From Lactifluus volemus (taxonomy: Eukaryota; Basidiomycota; Agaricomycetes; Russulales; Russulaceae), in NCBI GenBank assembly GCA_022376515.1, contig WTXI01000107.1:1-64000 (forward strand): a stretch of 64,000 bases of DNA, in the 5' to 3' direction. The notes under the pieces were generated by a model. That model worked only from the letters and a program-made list of their open reading frames with translations. It made no database searches and had not been told where the DNA came from. This document shows, piece after piece, positions 33,018-43,162 of the stretch (positions are counted from its first letter, which is position 1; the number at the start of each line of letters is the position of its first letter). The position numbers and the translations under genes were made by a program.

Positions 33018-35999
33018 TCAGTCTTGCCGCATACGATCGGACAACGTGGGAGCGGGTGCCATTGTGCGGTGTGTTGTAGTCTCGGTCATCCGCGACAACA
33101 ATGCTGGGGTGGGTCCAGGTCCAGTGCCACGGCCGCGACCACCACTAAACCCACCGCGTATACCTCGTCGTGTATTAGGTCCTCCACGTATCGTACCTGG
33201 TGCCAGACGTCCTCGCCCACGTCCGCGGTCATCCGCCACGTTCATAGCAATTCGTCCCAGGAGACCCCCAGGCTCCATTTCTCCGGTCCTTGGCGGTGGC
33301 GTCGGGGTCCGCTCGCGCTCACCCAAACTTGGTGTAGGCCGCTGTCGGTGCTGGTGCCACCTTTCTCGCTCCTCGATTGGGATAACGGGGCGTGTCTCTG
33401 CATCCTCGAAAGGCGGGTCATAACGCCGTGCATTCACGTTCATTCGGGGTTCCTCCATCCGTCGTTCCCGCACATGCGGATCAATAAATTGCCGAGTATC
33501 GTACTCCGCCGAAAACGGGCGACCACGATAGTCATTCGCCAAAGGCGAACGTTCATATCGGTATCGCCGCGGTGATAGGGGTGGCGAGGGGGTCCGATAG
33601 GTTCCCCGCGGGGGGAAAGGCCGCTGGCGACTGTCGGGTTGCCGTCCCCGATCATGGTCGTAATAAGTCCTAGGCCTGTCCCAATCATGATCGGGGCGCC
33701 TAAGTTCGCGTGACCGAGGTCGGTCCCAACGGCCTACGGCCTGCCTAGTATCAAAGCGTGGTGTTCCGGAACGTGCCCGCTTACGCGGGTAAGAAGGAGA
33801 ACGTGATCGAGACCGAGGTCTCCTCGAATAGGAAGGGGGACTTGGACTGTATCGATTACGGCCATTCCAGGGCGACGGGGACCGGTCGCTCGACAGAGAA
33901 TCTTGTCTATCATATGTTCGCGCCACGTCCGTGGTCGGGATAACACGACTATGAAGAAAATCCTGACGGTGGACTGAACCGCCTTCCTGGGACGGTGCTC
34001 GTGCTAATGGGTAGTTGCGGTGGTAGCGGTCCTCAGGTTGCGTGGCGTGCACTGAATTTGCATGGGATTCAGACGTAGATGAGGTTCGAGCGTGTTGGTC
34101 CCTGCTCGTATCCTGCGTCGGGGTTCCACGCTCCCTGTATTGGTGGTCGATGACATCGGCCAGCTCTGGAGAAGCCTGCAGAAATGATGGATGCGTGCGC
34201 TGAGCAGGTACCTCTTCGATGGAGGGCTCCCGCTTGACTCCGGTTTGTTTCCAGTCCAGCTTGAGTGCTACCCGTTGTGAAGCTTGAGGTTGCATCTGCT
34301 CTTGAACCGGTTGGCGAGACATTTGGCTGGAAAAGGGGTGTTGTGGTGTTTTACCAACGTTCCGCGGGGGCAGCTCTGACGCAAGGGTAATTGAGCTCAA
34401 AGGCAAGTCGGTGTTGACTGTACGCCCGGCCTCCGTCTGTGCAGGGACGAAGCACATGGGTGGGGGAGTGGTCTTGTCAACTAACAACCGAGGGACAGAG
34501 GGGGACGCAGCAGTCCCCACAGGAGTCCTAAGAACAGACAACTGCGATGAAGGTTGAGAATGAAGAGTGGGGGCCCAGGCGAAAGTAGTCGATAGGCCAG
34601 TAGTGTTGATCGGTTCACGCGGGGAAACGTCGAGAGGCACATTGGAATCGCGAATAGATGACCCAGAGCTCGATCCAGAGGCGTCGCCAACTCTTCTTTC
34701 ACGCTCAGCTTGAATAGACTGCGCATGTACTTCATTGGCGCGGCGCTTGTCCGCCATGACTGCGGCGCGCTGCTCATCGTAAGACTTCTTCCTAGCAGCT
34801 TCAATTTGTTCCTCCTCCTCCGCTCTCTTCCTTGCAGACTCCCGCTCCTCCTCTAGTTTTGCGGCTTCCTTCTTCTCTTGTTCTTCGGCCTTTCGACGCC
34901 CCAGCTGTCGTTGTAGCTCTTCCTGACGACGGGCTGCGATCATCGCGGCAGCCTGCTCTGCAAGTTCCGTCTCGACGGCTGCAATTTTGTCCTGCTCCCG
35001 GGTACGCAAGGCCGCCAACCAGTCGAAAAGACTCTTCAGTACAAAACGAGTCATCTGTTCAGAACGTTCCGTAACACGACCCAGGTGAGTTTTTGCGCTC
35101 AGCATGTCCGCACTGAGAGCCTCTGCAGAAGCCATCAGACGATCTGACAAGTCGCGCGTTTTGTTAGCCTCTTGAAGCATTTGCTCTGCCTGTGTGCGCG
35201 TCTCTTCAGCCAACTGCTTTAATGGTTCAATGCGATCGTGCACAGCTTGCGTTGCGTGCAACGCATCCATAGAGAAGGTGGACAGCTCGCCGGAACGATG
35301 TTCGAATGTCTCACGTAGTTTTAACAACCGCTCATCGCGAGCAGAGGCCAACTTTATCAGGTGTTCAACAGGCCGGTGGACTTGGTCAGGCTCAGTGTGA
35401 GTGTCGTTGAGAGCATATTGCGATGAAGTTGATGGGGAAATAGTTGGATTGTCAGGGGTTCCATCGGTGACGTGGGTTCTGCCACTGGGTGCCACAATAA
35501 GGGGCTGAGGAAAGTGAGAGGGAGTGTCTTGTTCTATGGGCGTGGGCGCCGGCTGTGAAAGCATGTTCAGTGGACCTTGTTCTACTTCACGTGAGGCAAT
35601 TGGGTATTGAAGATCAGGGACCAGAGAGGCGCGAATATGGTCCGGGAATTGAGTAAATTTGATGTCATTCGGGGATTCAGGGGATGGGGAGGCTGCGGGA
35701 AGAGGATTCGCGTGTGGTGTGGGCGGCAGTCCTGTGGGACCGTTAGGCTCCACTGCAGGAGAGCCCGATGCAAACGACCGTGGCAAAGCGGGACGGGAAC
35801 GATTACGCGATGTGCTGGTGGGCTTCTGAGGAGGCTCTTTGTCTGGTGCTGGTGAAAGAGGACGAGGAGGAACTTGGGGAATATCGCTCATCCTTTGTAA
35901 AAGAGAAGGGTTTTGTCCAATAGTCGAGAACTTGAATCCGGTGAGGGGCGAGGTTTGCACAGTAGGGCTTGAATTGGAGGCAGGTGTATGCATTTGCAT
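33018..35999 (-). CDS. Hypothetical RS/RGG-rich coiled-coil protein, 993 residues
   Basis: One uninterrupted exon; not recognised as a named protein. Seen: a proline/serine-rich disordered N-terminus; a long heptad-like, Ala/Glu/Arg-rich coiled coil around residues 230-430 (HATQAVHDRIEPLKQLAEET; AAAMIAARRQEELQRQLGRR; a run of alternating E/K/R); a disordered middle; an RS-rich segment around 690-760 (PRSRSRSPSYPRKRARSGTP); and a C-terminus with RGG/GRGRG clusters around 940-970. Four short motifs of one type recur: NPSLLQRMSDI near the N-terminus, and GGLLGRIAM, PALLSRMTE and TLSDRMRQD near the C-terminus. RS and RGG content suggests RNA binding, splicing or chromatin-associated RNP work in the nucleus, which is inference. 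Divergent from palC with a 300-bp shared promoter. Confidence 0.8.
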   Translation of the reverse strand: MQMHTPASNSSPTVQTSPLTGFKFSTIGQNPSLLQRMSDIPQVPPRPLSPAPDKEPPQKPTSTSRNRSRPALPRSFASGSPAVEPNGPTGLPPTPHANPLPAASPSPESPNDIKFTQFPDHIRASLVPDLQYPIASREVEQGPLNMLSQPAPTPIEQDTPSHFPQPLIVAPSGRTHVTDGTPDNPTISPSTSSQYALNDTHTEPDQVHRPVEHLIKLASARDERLLKLRETFEHRSGELSTFSMDALHATQAVHDRIEPLKQLAEETRTQAEQMLQEANKTRDLSDRLMASAEALSADMLSAKTHLGRVTERSEQMTRFVLKSLFDWLAALRTREQDKIAAVETELAEQAAAMIAARRQEELQRQLGRRKAEEQEKKEAAKLEEERESARKRAEEEEQIEAARKKSYDEQRAAVMADKRRANEVHAQSIQAERERRVGDASGSSSGSSIRDSNVPLDVSPREPINTTGLSTTFAWAPTLHSQPSSQLSVLRTPVGTAASPSVPRLLVDKTTPPPMCFVPAQTEAGRTVNTDLPLSSITLASELPPRNVGKTPQHPFSSQMSRQPVQEQMQPQASQRVALKLDWKQTGVKREPSIEEVPAQRTHPSFLQASPELADVIDHQYRERGTPTQDTSRDQHARTSSTSESHANSVHATQPEDRYHRNYPLARAPSQEGGSVHRQDFLHSRVIPTTDVARTYDRQDSLSSDRSPSPWNGRNRYSPSPPSYSRRPRSRSRSPSYPRKRARSGTPRFDTRQAVGRWDRPRSRELRRPDHDWDRPRTYYDHDRGRQPDSRQRPFPPRGTYRTPSPPLSPRRYRYERSPLANDYRGRPFSAEYDTRQFIDPHVRERRMEEPRMNVNARRYDPPFEDAETRPVIPIEERERWHQHRQRPTPSLGERERTPTPPPRTGEMEPGGLLGRIAMNVADDRGRGRGRLAPGTIRGGPNTRRGIRGGFSGGRGRGTGPGPTPALLSRMTETTTHRTMAPAPTLSDRMRQD

Positions 36000-36299
36000 G
36001 AGTAAATAGTCGAGTCAAGATGGCGCTGCGGTTGGCACGAGGTCTATCAAAGTGGAGATGACTCAGTCATCTGCTTAGCAAGACAACAAAGGGGGGAGCA
36101 GACCGCCAGAAAACAATAGAGATCGTTGTCGACAACAACAATGGAGAGTGTGTCGTGAGATGTGAAAGAGTGATGATGATAAAAAGGAAGAAAGGAGTCT
36201 CTTTTTTGTCGGCTTTTATCGGAGTTTTTAACTTTCGGCGGCCATATTTGGGTTTATTGCCACCGAAGTCTTATCTTTATCTTTGATCTACTCATACTC
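36000..36299. promoter_or_regulatory. Shared divergent promoter of the 993-residue gene and palC
   Basis: The two start codons lie 300 bp apart on opposite strands. The interval includes CT-rich runs and CTTATCTTTATCTTTGATCT (about 36270-36290; GATA-type cores AGATAA on the complement) close to the palC start. Function inferred from position. Confidence 0.5.
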
Positions 36300-37962
36300 A
36301 TGAGCGGTGTCCATGTATTTCAGTTGCCTACAACTGGCTCACTTAGCTTTACCGATTACTTTGCTGACGGCTTGGACGTTTACACTACTCAAATTTCTGG
36401 GGCTACCCAAGCACGCGCTAATCTACGCGCTGTACTCAAAGAGAGTAAACACACAGATGGCGACAAAGACTACCTCAAACTTGTCAAGGCCAGTCTAATC
36501 CTCTTTAGTTTATGATCGTCTTACCTTATCGCTAGACACTGGAGGAGTACCTCCCCAATCTGTACGCAATTATCAGCTGCGTAGCCAGTGGCGACCTTGT
36601 GCAGGCCCAGGAACCAGGTACCACCCTCACTCTACCGCTCCCACTCCCATATCCCACCACCTGACACTTGTCAGTATTCAGTTGGCGCACCACACTCTCA
36701 GCACATCTTTTCAATAACTCCCCGCGTCTCGACCTCCCGACTCTTCCCGCAGAGCTTGTATTTACCCTCCTGACTTATGCTTTTGCCCTCTCCAACCTCG
36801 CCAGACTGAATGTTGCCGCTCTCGGCACGTACGAGCGCGAGCGCGGCATATCCGACGTCGAACGAAAAGCGAAGGACGAGAAGCTAGGATTCGCCGTCAT
36901 GCTGCTATGCAGAGCGAGTGGGCTCTTCGAACATGTTAGCACAACCGCCCTCTCAGGCACAGAACAAACTCCAAGCAGGAAGAGCAATCGCGCACGACCA
37001 CCAGAACTTTGCAAAGAAGTTGCCTCGGCACTATCAAAGTACGACTTCTTCTCAAGTAAGATCCGTCATGATCGCGACTCACTCACCCATTACCTTTCAT
37101 ATCCTACAGACTCGCTCTCGCCTCGGCACAATCCCTCGCAATCCGCAAGCTAATGACTAAATCATCATATGACAGCACCGTCTCACCAGGCCCTCCACTC
37201 CCCGCCTCCCATCCGTCCCCAGGACTTCTAGCCAAATTGCACCTCGAAGCCAGCGCGCTCTGCGCCTCCGCCGAGTCTCTCCTACGCATCCCATCCTCAC
37301 GCAAGCACGACATGGAAGTCGCTGAACCGCTCCTGCTCTATGCACGCGATAGCGCATCGCTGCACGATGCACTCGCGCGAAAGTGGCTCGGCGCGGACGC
37401 GGGGGCGCGCGAATCGAACGGGGTCGCCGTTGGGTTCCTCGGATGGGCAAAGCGGGAGTTGGAAACGCTGCGCGATGGCGGCAGCGGCGGCGGCGGCGGC
37501 GGTGGGGGTGGTGGTGGGAAAAAGGAAGAGGGTCGTGATGGGCGCCGAGAGCGTCGCGAGCGTATCTCGGCCGAGGCTGAGGACGTGGCGCAGTTCCTGC
37601 GGTACTATACCAGGATGAACGACACTGTGCGTCTGTAGTTTCTTTTTCTTTTGGCGCACCGCGGCACGGACGGATTTGAGGCTGACGTCCTTTTTGCCTT
37701 TTTCCAGTTGTCGTTTCAGCCCGTGCCGTCGCAAGCTGAATTACAGGCGTCAGTACCGGCTGGCCGCCTCGCTGTCGCAGCAAAACCATTTGCGCCTCCG
37801 ACTCCTGCGTTTGGGCCAGGCTCGGTAGAGTACATCCGCAAGCATGCCGACGCTCTCGATATCGGGGACCAAAAAGAATCGTCGGCTGATGGTGGTCAAC
37901 GAGGCAACCCGACGACGAGCTCCTCCTCCGCATCCTATGCCGGTGCGGGGTCTTATTTCTGA
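36300..37962 (+). CDS. palC: pH-response regulator PalC (BRO1-domain protein)
   Basis: PalC is a BRO1-domain component of the fungal Pal/Rim ambient-pH pathway that binds ESCRT-III at alkaline pH. Seen: exon 1 opens MSGVHVFQLPTTGSLSFTDY and continues FADGLDVYTTQISGATQARA. Next come LEEYLPNLYAIISCVAS; WRTTLSAHLFNNSPRLDLPT; LLTYAFALSNLARLNVAALG; LALASAQSLAIRKL; and the late exon with FQPVPSQAELQASVPAGRLA and APPTPAFGPGSVEYIRK, whose proline-rich FGPGS end is typical of PalC. The first intron appears to use a GC donor (AAG|GCCAGT … CTAG). A glycine run coded by GGC/GGT repeats (about 37486-37520) sits in the C-terminal third and is likely length-polymorphic. A final TGA is at 37960-37962. All exons are open. 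Confidence 0.8.
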
Positions 37963-38695
37963 AAGGGTGTCTGACTATCTGTAAAAACTTGGAAGCCGTT
38001 CGATCGTCAGCGGGAGCCGTCCCCCTTTTTTGGTTGTATATATTATATCTTCGGATGGAAAACAGATATATCGTGACGTTTTATATTTTTGGAACCTGCC
38101 ATCTATTGTTTTCGTTGCATGTTATAACCATCAATCATATTTTTTCAGTCAAACAAGGAGGGGACGTCACAGGCATGGAAGTGGAACGTTGGACGTCTCT
38201 GCGTCCTTCCGAACCGGATCACTGATAATGCCTGTGGTCACAACTATACGCGTACCTGGATTAGTCTTCGTCGGATGCTCCATGTGAAATTCGGATTTCG
38301 GAAGCACTTCCGAGTCTGTTGAAGCGAGCGTGCATTGGCGGCATCAAGACCACAACTTGACGAACGCCCAAGCTCATAAATGCATAATTTTTTGCTGTTC
38401 CCCTAAGGACTGACTGCATACGCTACGGGGGATACACCATGGCGTATTTCGGGTGCCTGCAAATTCCCGCTCCCTTGTCACCCTTTGCAATATGACAGAG
38501 ATTGGTCACAAAGAGTCACTCCGTGAAAGTTCCAAACAGGGAGACGTATATTCCACTACAAGAATAGGACAAGACAGTGCAGAAGAATATCATGAGAACA
38601 TCTAACGAGGTACAGGACGAGTGATGTGGTATGCTGAGGCGATACAAGAATACAGCAACGATGAAATTTCCCAAGGTGATGCGTGCGCACCATCC
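37963..38695. other. Convergent intergenic region between palC and RNR1
   Basis: 3' flanks of two convergent genes. AT-rich at 38030-38150. No gene recognised. Confidence 0.5.
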
Positions 38696-41600
38696 TCACC
38701 CAGAACACATTACACATGCTTCTTTGTTCTCAAGGGAACACGCAAGCTTTGCCTCTTCCAGCTCTCGCGCCTGCTTTCGCAATAAGGCCGCCGCGAATTC
38801 AGGGTCCTTCTCAGCCGCAAGTCGTTGTACTTCGTCGATCCCAGCCAGTGAGTCGGCATGCGAAGCAGCGGGGGTAAGTGGATACGAAGGTGACGAGGGC
38901 GATAAATCACCTAGTGCCGTAGTAGGTGCGGAGCCATTAACGATCGTAGTTTCTGTGGCTGTGGCTGCACCCGTCGTGGCCATTGACTTGGATACGATGT
39001 CAGACTCAACCGAAGGGTAGGAAGGTGGAGGGGTTGGAGCAGAGGGAACAGGACGTGCGACCGTGTCCTTCGCTATCACTTGGATTTCCTGTTGCTGCTG
39101 TAGTTGCTCCTCCTTTTCCTGCTTAACTTGCGCAACCAAGGAATGGTCAAGAGTAAATTGGATCGCCTGCGCAGCTGGGCGTGTGCGAAGGTAGTACATG
39201 CCGGTCTTAAGACCACGCTTCCAACCGTAAAAATGCATGCTCGTAAGCTGACCAGCTGTCGGTGCCTGCAAATGTACGTTGAGGCTTTGGCTTTGGCAGA
39301 TGAAAGCACCACGGTCCGCAGCAAGGTCGAGGACCTTCTTCTGAGAGATCTCCCAGACAGTTTTGTAAATTGCCTTGACATCCGCAGGAATCTCGGGGAT
39401 AGCTTGAATCGAGCCGTTGTTGGCGATAATCCTGTTCTTCATATCGTCATTCCAGAGCTTGAGGTCAACAAGTTCGCGCAGAAGCCAAGGGCAGACAACC
39501 TGGAATTCGCCAGCAAGAACACGGCGCGTATAAATGTTGCTGCAAACCAGTCTCAGAAACGAAAACATGGCTTGGCATAAGAAGCACGTACCTCGTGTAG
39601 GGCTCGAAGCATTCGTTGAAACCCAAGATCTGGCTTGTCGACGCAGTTGGCATCGGCGCGACGAGAAGTGAGTTGCGCAAACCATGTTTTGCTACCTTCT
39701 CCTTGAGAGACGTCCAGTCCCACAACTCCGTCGGGGTAACATTCCAGAGGTCGTATTGCAGCTGTCCTTGCGATGCAGGGCTTCCTTCATACGTCTCGTA
39801 CGCACCCTGTACTTGTGCCATCTCACAACTGGCCTCTACAGCGGCATGGTAGATAGTCTCGAAGATCTGTTGATTAAGCATGCGTGCTTCAGGCGAATCG
39901 AAAGGCATGCGCAAAACCATGAATGTGTCTGCGAGACCTTGAACACCGAGACCGATAGGACGATGCTTCATATTCGAACGGCGTGCTTCCTGAACGGGGT
40001 AATAGTTTTTGTCGATGACGCGATTCAAGTTGAATGCGACGACCTTGGTGACGTCATGCAACTTCTGGAAGTCGTATCTGTTCCCTCGAATGAAGGAAGG
40101 CAGTGCAATTGAGGCAAGATTGCAGACGGCGGTCTCGTCCGGTGAGGAGTATTGCATGATTTCTGTGCAGAGATTAGACGACCTGATTGTGCCGAGATTT
40201 TTCTGGTTGGATTTTTCTGCTACCAGTGAGATGATTACCTAGAGAGTCAATTACGGTACATACTATTGGCATGATCCTTGTAGCACATGAACGGGCCACC
40301 AGTTTCAATCTGGGCGTCCAATATTGCGTACCATAGCTTCTGAGCGGGTATGGTTCGGCGAGCGCGGCCCTCGCGTTCATAGCGCTCATAGAGTTCCTCA
40401 AACTCGGTACCATAGGTTTCATATAAGCCAGGCGCTTCGTCTGGGGAAAACAGGGACCATTCTACATTTGCCTCAACACGCTTCATGCTGGGGTGCAAAC
40501 TCAGAACGGTAGAAAAGGACAAATGATAATGGAATACTCACAAAAGGTCAGGTATCCAAAGTGCGTAGAAAAGGTCGCGAGCCCTAACCTCCTCTTTGCC
40601 GTGATTTTTCCGGAGATCAATAAACTCAAAGACATCCGCGTGCCATGGTTCCAAGTAGATCGCAAACGCCCCGGGCCGCTTATTGCCACCCTGGTCGACG
40701 TAACGAGCAGTAGCATCGAACGCGCGTAGCATGGGCACAATACCATTAGAGTAGCCATTGGTACCCGCAATGTAAGCGCTGAGGACCACATCAGCACGAC
40801 ATTACGTAGGACGCGAGAAAAAGAAAGTACCAACCCTGTAGCACGAATGTTATGAATACTGAGACCAATACCCCCAGCTGACTTGCTAATCATCGCACAT
40901 TGCTTGAGTGTGTCGTAAATTCCTTCGATCGAGTCCTCCTTCATAGCAATCAAGAAACACGATGACATTTGCGCGTTCGGGGTGCCAGCACTGAACAGCG
41001 TTGGCGATGCGTGCGTGAAGTAACGCTCGGACATGAGGTTGTATGTCTGGAGAACCTTTTCAACATCGGAGCCGTGTATACCAACTGCAACGCGCATGAT
41101 AAGATGCTGAGGTCGTTCTGCTACGCGCCCATTGATACGTAGCAAGTAGGAACGCTCGAGGGTCTTGAAGCCAAAGCTACGGGGATGGCATCAGTAAAAT
41201 TCTCTCCGTCATCAGCGATACGTACAAGTTGTACTGGAAGTCACGCTCATAGATGATGGCAGAGTCTAAGGTTTCGGCGTTAGCCATCACGACGTCGTAT
41301 GTCTCCTTCGAGATCATGCTAGCAGCTCGCCCGGTTTTAGGATTTACTAAACAAGACTCAGACCATGACAGAAAAGCTTTTGAACAGCACAAACCGTAGT
41401 TGTACAAATCTTTGATAACATGAGAAAAGTTCTTCTTCGTTTCCTTGTGGAGGTTGGATACAGCGATCCGAGCCGCAAGGATAGCATAATCGGGATGTTT
41501 TGTTGTCAAATATGCCGCTGTCTCGGCGGAAAGGTTCTACATAACACGGTGAGCCAGTGAAGAGTAAAAGATACAAACAAAGGTGAGAGAGGAGGGAGGG

Positions 41601-42013
41601 GAGGTGGGAAGCTATGACATACATCAAGTTCGGTTGTTGTGACGCCTTGATACACGCCCTGGACAACTTTCTGTGCAACCCTGAGCGGAGGTCAGTGTAT
41701 AATCCAAGTTTTGCGGAAGGGAACTTGCTCTATAGGGTTCACATGATTCATGTCCAAACCATAGCAGAGCTTGTTGATGCGAGCAGTGATCTACCGCGTG
41801 TAAATAGGAATGTCGTAGTACATCGTGTCATGGACAAACCTTGTCAAACTGGACGCGTTCTTTGCGCCTGAGAAGGTTGTGAGTTATTTTTCGAGGTGAT
41901 AAATAGGTATCACATACCCATCTACGCAAGGCAAATGTCAGTGAGGTGAGTACGCGTCGCGTCCATGGGAGCAGTGTTGAAGACCCACCTCGTTTGTATA
42001 CAAAGGAAACCAT
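38696..42013 (-). CDS. RNR1: Ribonucleoside-diphosphate reductase large subunit
   Basis: Class Ia ribonucleotide reductase alpha subunit: reduces NDPs to dNDPs with the radical-bearing small subunit, in the cytosol. Seen: ATG at 42013 (MVSFVYKR), next exon [10 protein letters not shown], then [40 protein letters not shown] (substrate-site Cys), [36 protein letters not shown], the active-site segment [60 protein letters not shown] and [21 protein letters not shown] low-complexity Gln/Ser/Pro linker leads to the redox-active tail [11 protein letters not shown]. At least eight short introns. No lesions. Length and motifs match fungal Rnr1. Expression is expected to be S-phase linked; see the ACGCGT site upstream. 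Confidence 0.93.
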
Positions 42014-42184
42014 AAGAATGAAATCTGGACGCGACAAGGTATACGATCTAGCAAAACAGGTTGTTGTTCTGAAGTTCAGAAGCCGTTTGACAATGAAGGT
42101 GAAGGAAAAGGGTGATTGTGGGTGAGAAACGCGACTGTCCGCTATTAAATAACCTGGGCGTGACATCATGGATTATCAATCACG

Positions 42185-42190
42185 ACGCGT
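42185..42190. promoter_or_regulatory. MCB-like ACGCGT element upstream of RNR1
   Basis: ACGCGT lies about 172 bp upstream of the RNR1 start, with a related AACGCGAC at about 42127-42134. In other fungi MBF binds ACGCGT in S-phase genes including ribonucleotide reductase; use here is inferred. Confidence 0.4.
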
Positions 42191-42330
42191 CGGTTGACCG
42201 TTGATTGATGCACGTGATCTGAATGGGACTGCGTCCAGTTTTACAGTGGTGATGTCATGTAAACCCCAAGAACCTTCTACTTTCTACTAGAAATACACAC
42301 AAGGGCTTTCTACTCTTGCTCCCCCCTGAC

Positions 42331-43162
42331 TTATGTATCATCACCATTGAGATCTGCGCGAACCATGAGGCCCGCATCTTCGAATAACTGACGAAGACGG
42401 TGGTCCTTGTGCATCATTGCGATTTCATCAGACCCACCGATCGACTTTCCGCGTAAAATCGCATTCGGGAAGGTGCTACGCCCCGTGAGCCGGGTCAGCA
42501 CGGTTTTGATAAAGTTGCCGTCATCTGCAAAAAAGGGATTTTCCCATTTTGCACCTCCAAAGGAAAACAGGCTACACACCACGCAGATCAACCTCAATGA
42601 TTATAGGTTTCGGGGAGAGATCGTAGAGCTCCAAGAGGTCTTTGGCCTTCTTTGAATACCTATGAGACAAAATTTTCGAACAAAACGTCCTCGGAAGGCT
42701 AAGGGCACCACTCACCGGCAATATGTCTGACGACACCTGTTAGTTTCCTAGAAAAGAAACCACAGAAAAGAAAAACGAAAAAGAACGCACCTTACTGAAC
42801 ACGACCAACGGTGTCTCAGAATCGAGAAGCTTCATGCGTGCAGACCAATCTGGGGAGGGGGACCCAGCGTCTCGATCTCCATAAATCGACAAATCGAGTG
42901 GTTGCGTTGGGTCGGGTGCATCGTGGGCGAGGCCCTGATCCAAATGGATGGCGTAGTACAGCAAACCGTGAATCTCACCCGGCCACGGACGCATGAGCGT
43001 CGCAATGCCGGCCGGAGAGACGCGTTGTAGGCCCTGCAGAGCCGGGGGTAGACCGAACAGGTCGTGAGAGGAGGAAAAGAGGAAGAAGCATAGGAGGGTA
43101 AGAACGACGAGAAAGAGTATACGCCTGCGGCGTAGCATCGGTGGACGAGGAAGAGAATCCAT
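42331..43162 (-). CDS. Membrane-anchored Grx6/Grx7-type glutaredoxin
   Basis: Small thiol oxidoreductase of the secretory pathway. Seen: ATG at 43162; basic RRRR followed by a hydrophobic segment (ILFLVVLTLLCFFLF, about residues 14-28), a type II signal anchor that places the catalytic domain in the ER/Golgi lumen as in yeast Grx6/7. Then a linker, ETPLVVFSK, and short exons that join in frame when the intron before GAAACTAACAGG is used. The result is TYCRYSKKAKDLLELYDL, then IIIEVDLR, FIKTVLTRLTGRSTFPNAIL and GKSIGGSDEIAMMHKDHRLR. The active site therefore reads C-R-Y-S where relatives have CPYS, CSYS or CPYC, and the Arg codon is split by an intron. The end is at 42331. Head to head with RNR1? 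No: both lie on the minus strand, 317 bp apart. Confidence 0.78.
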
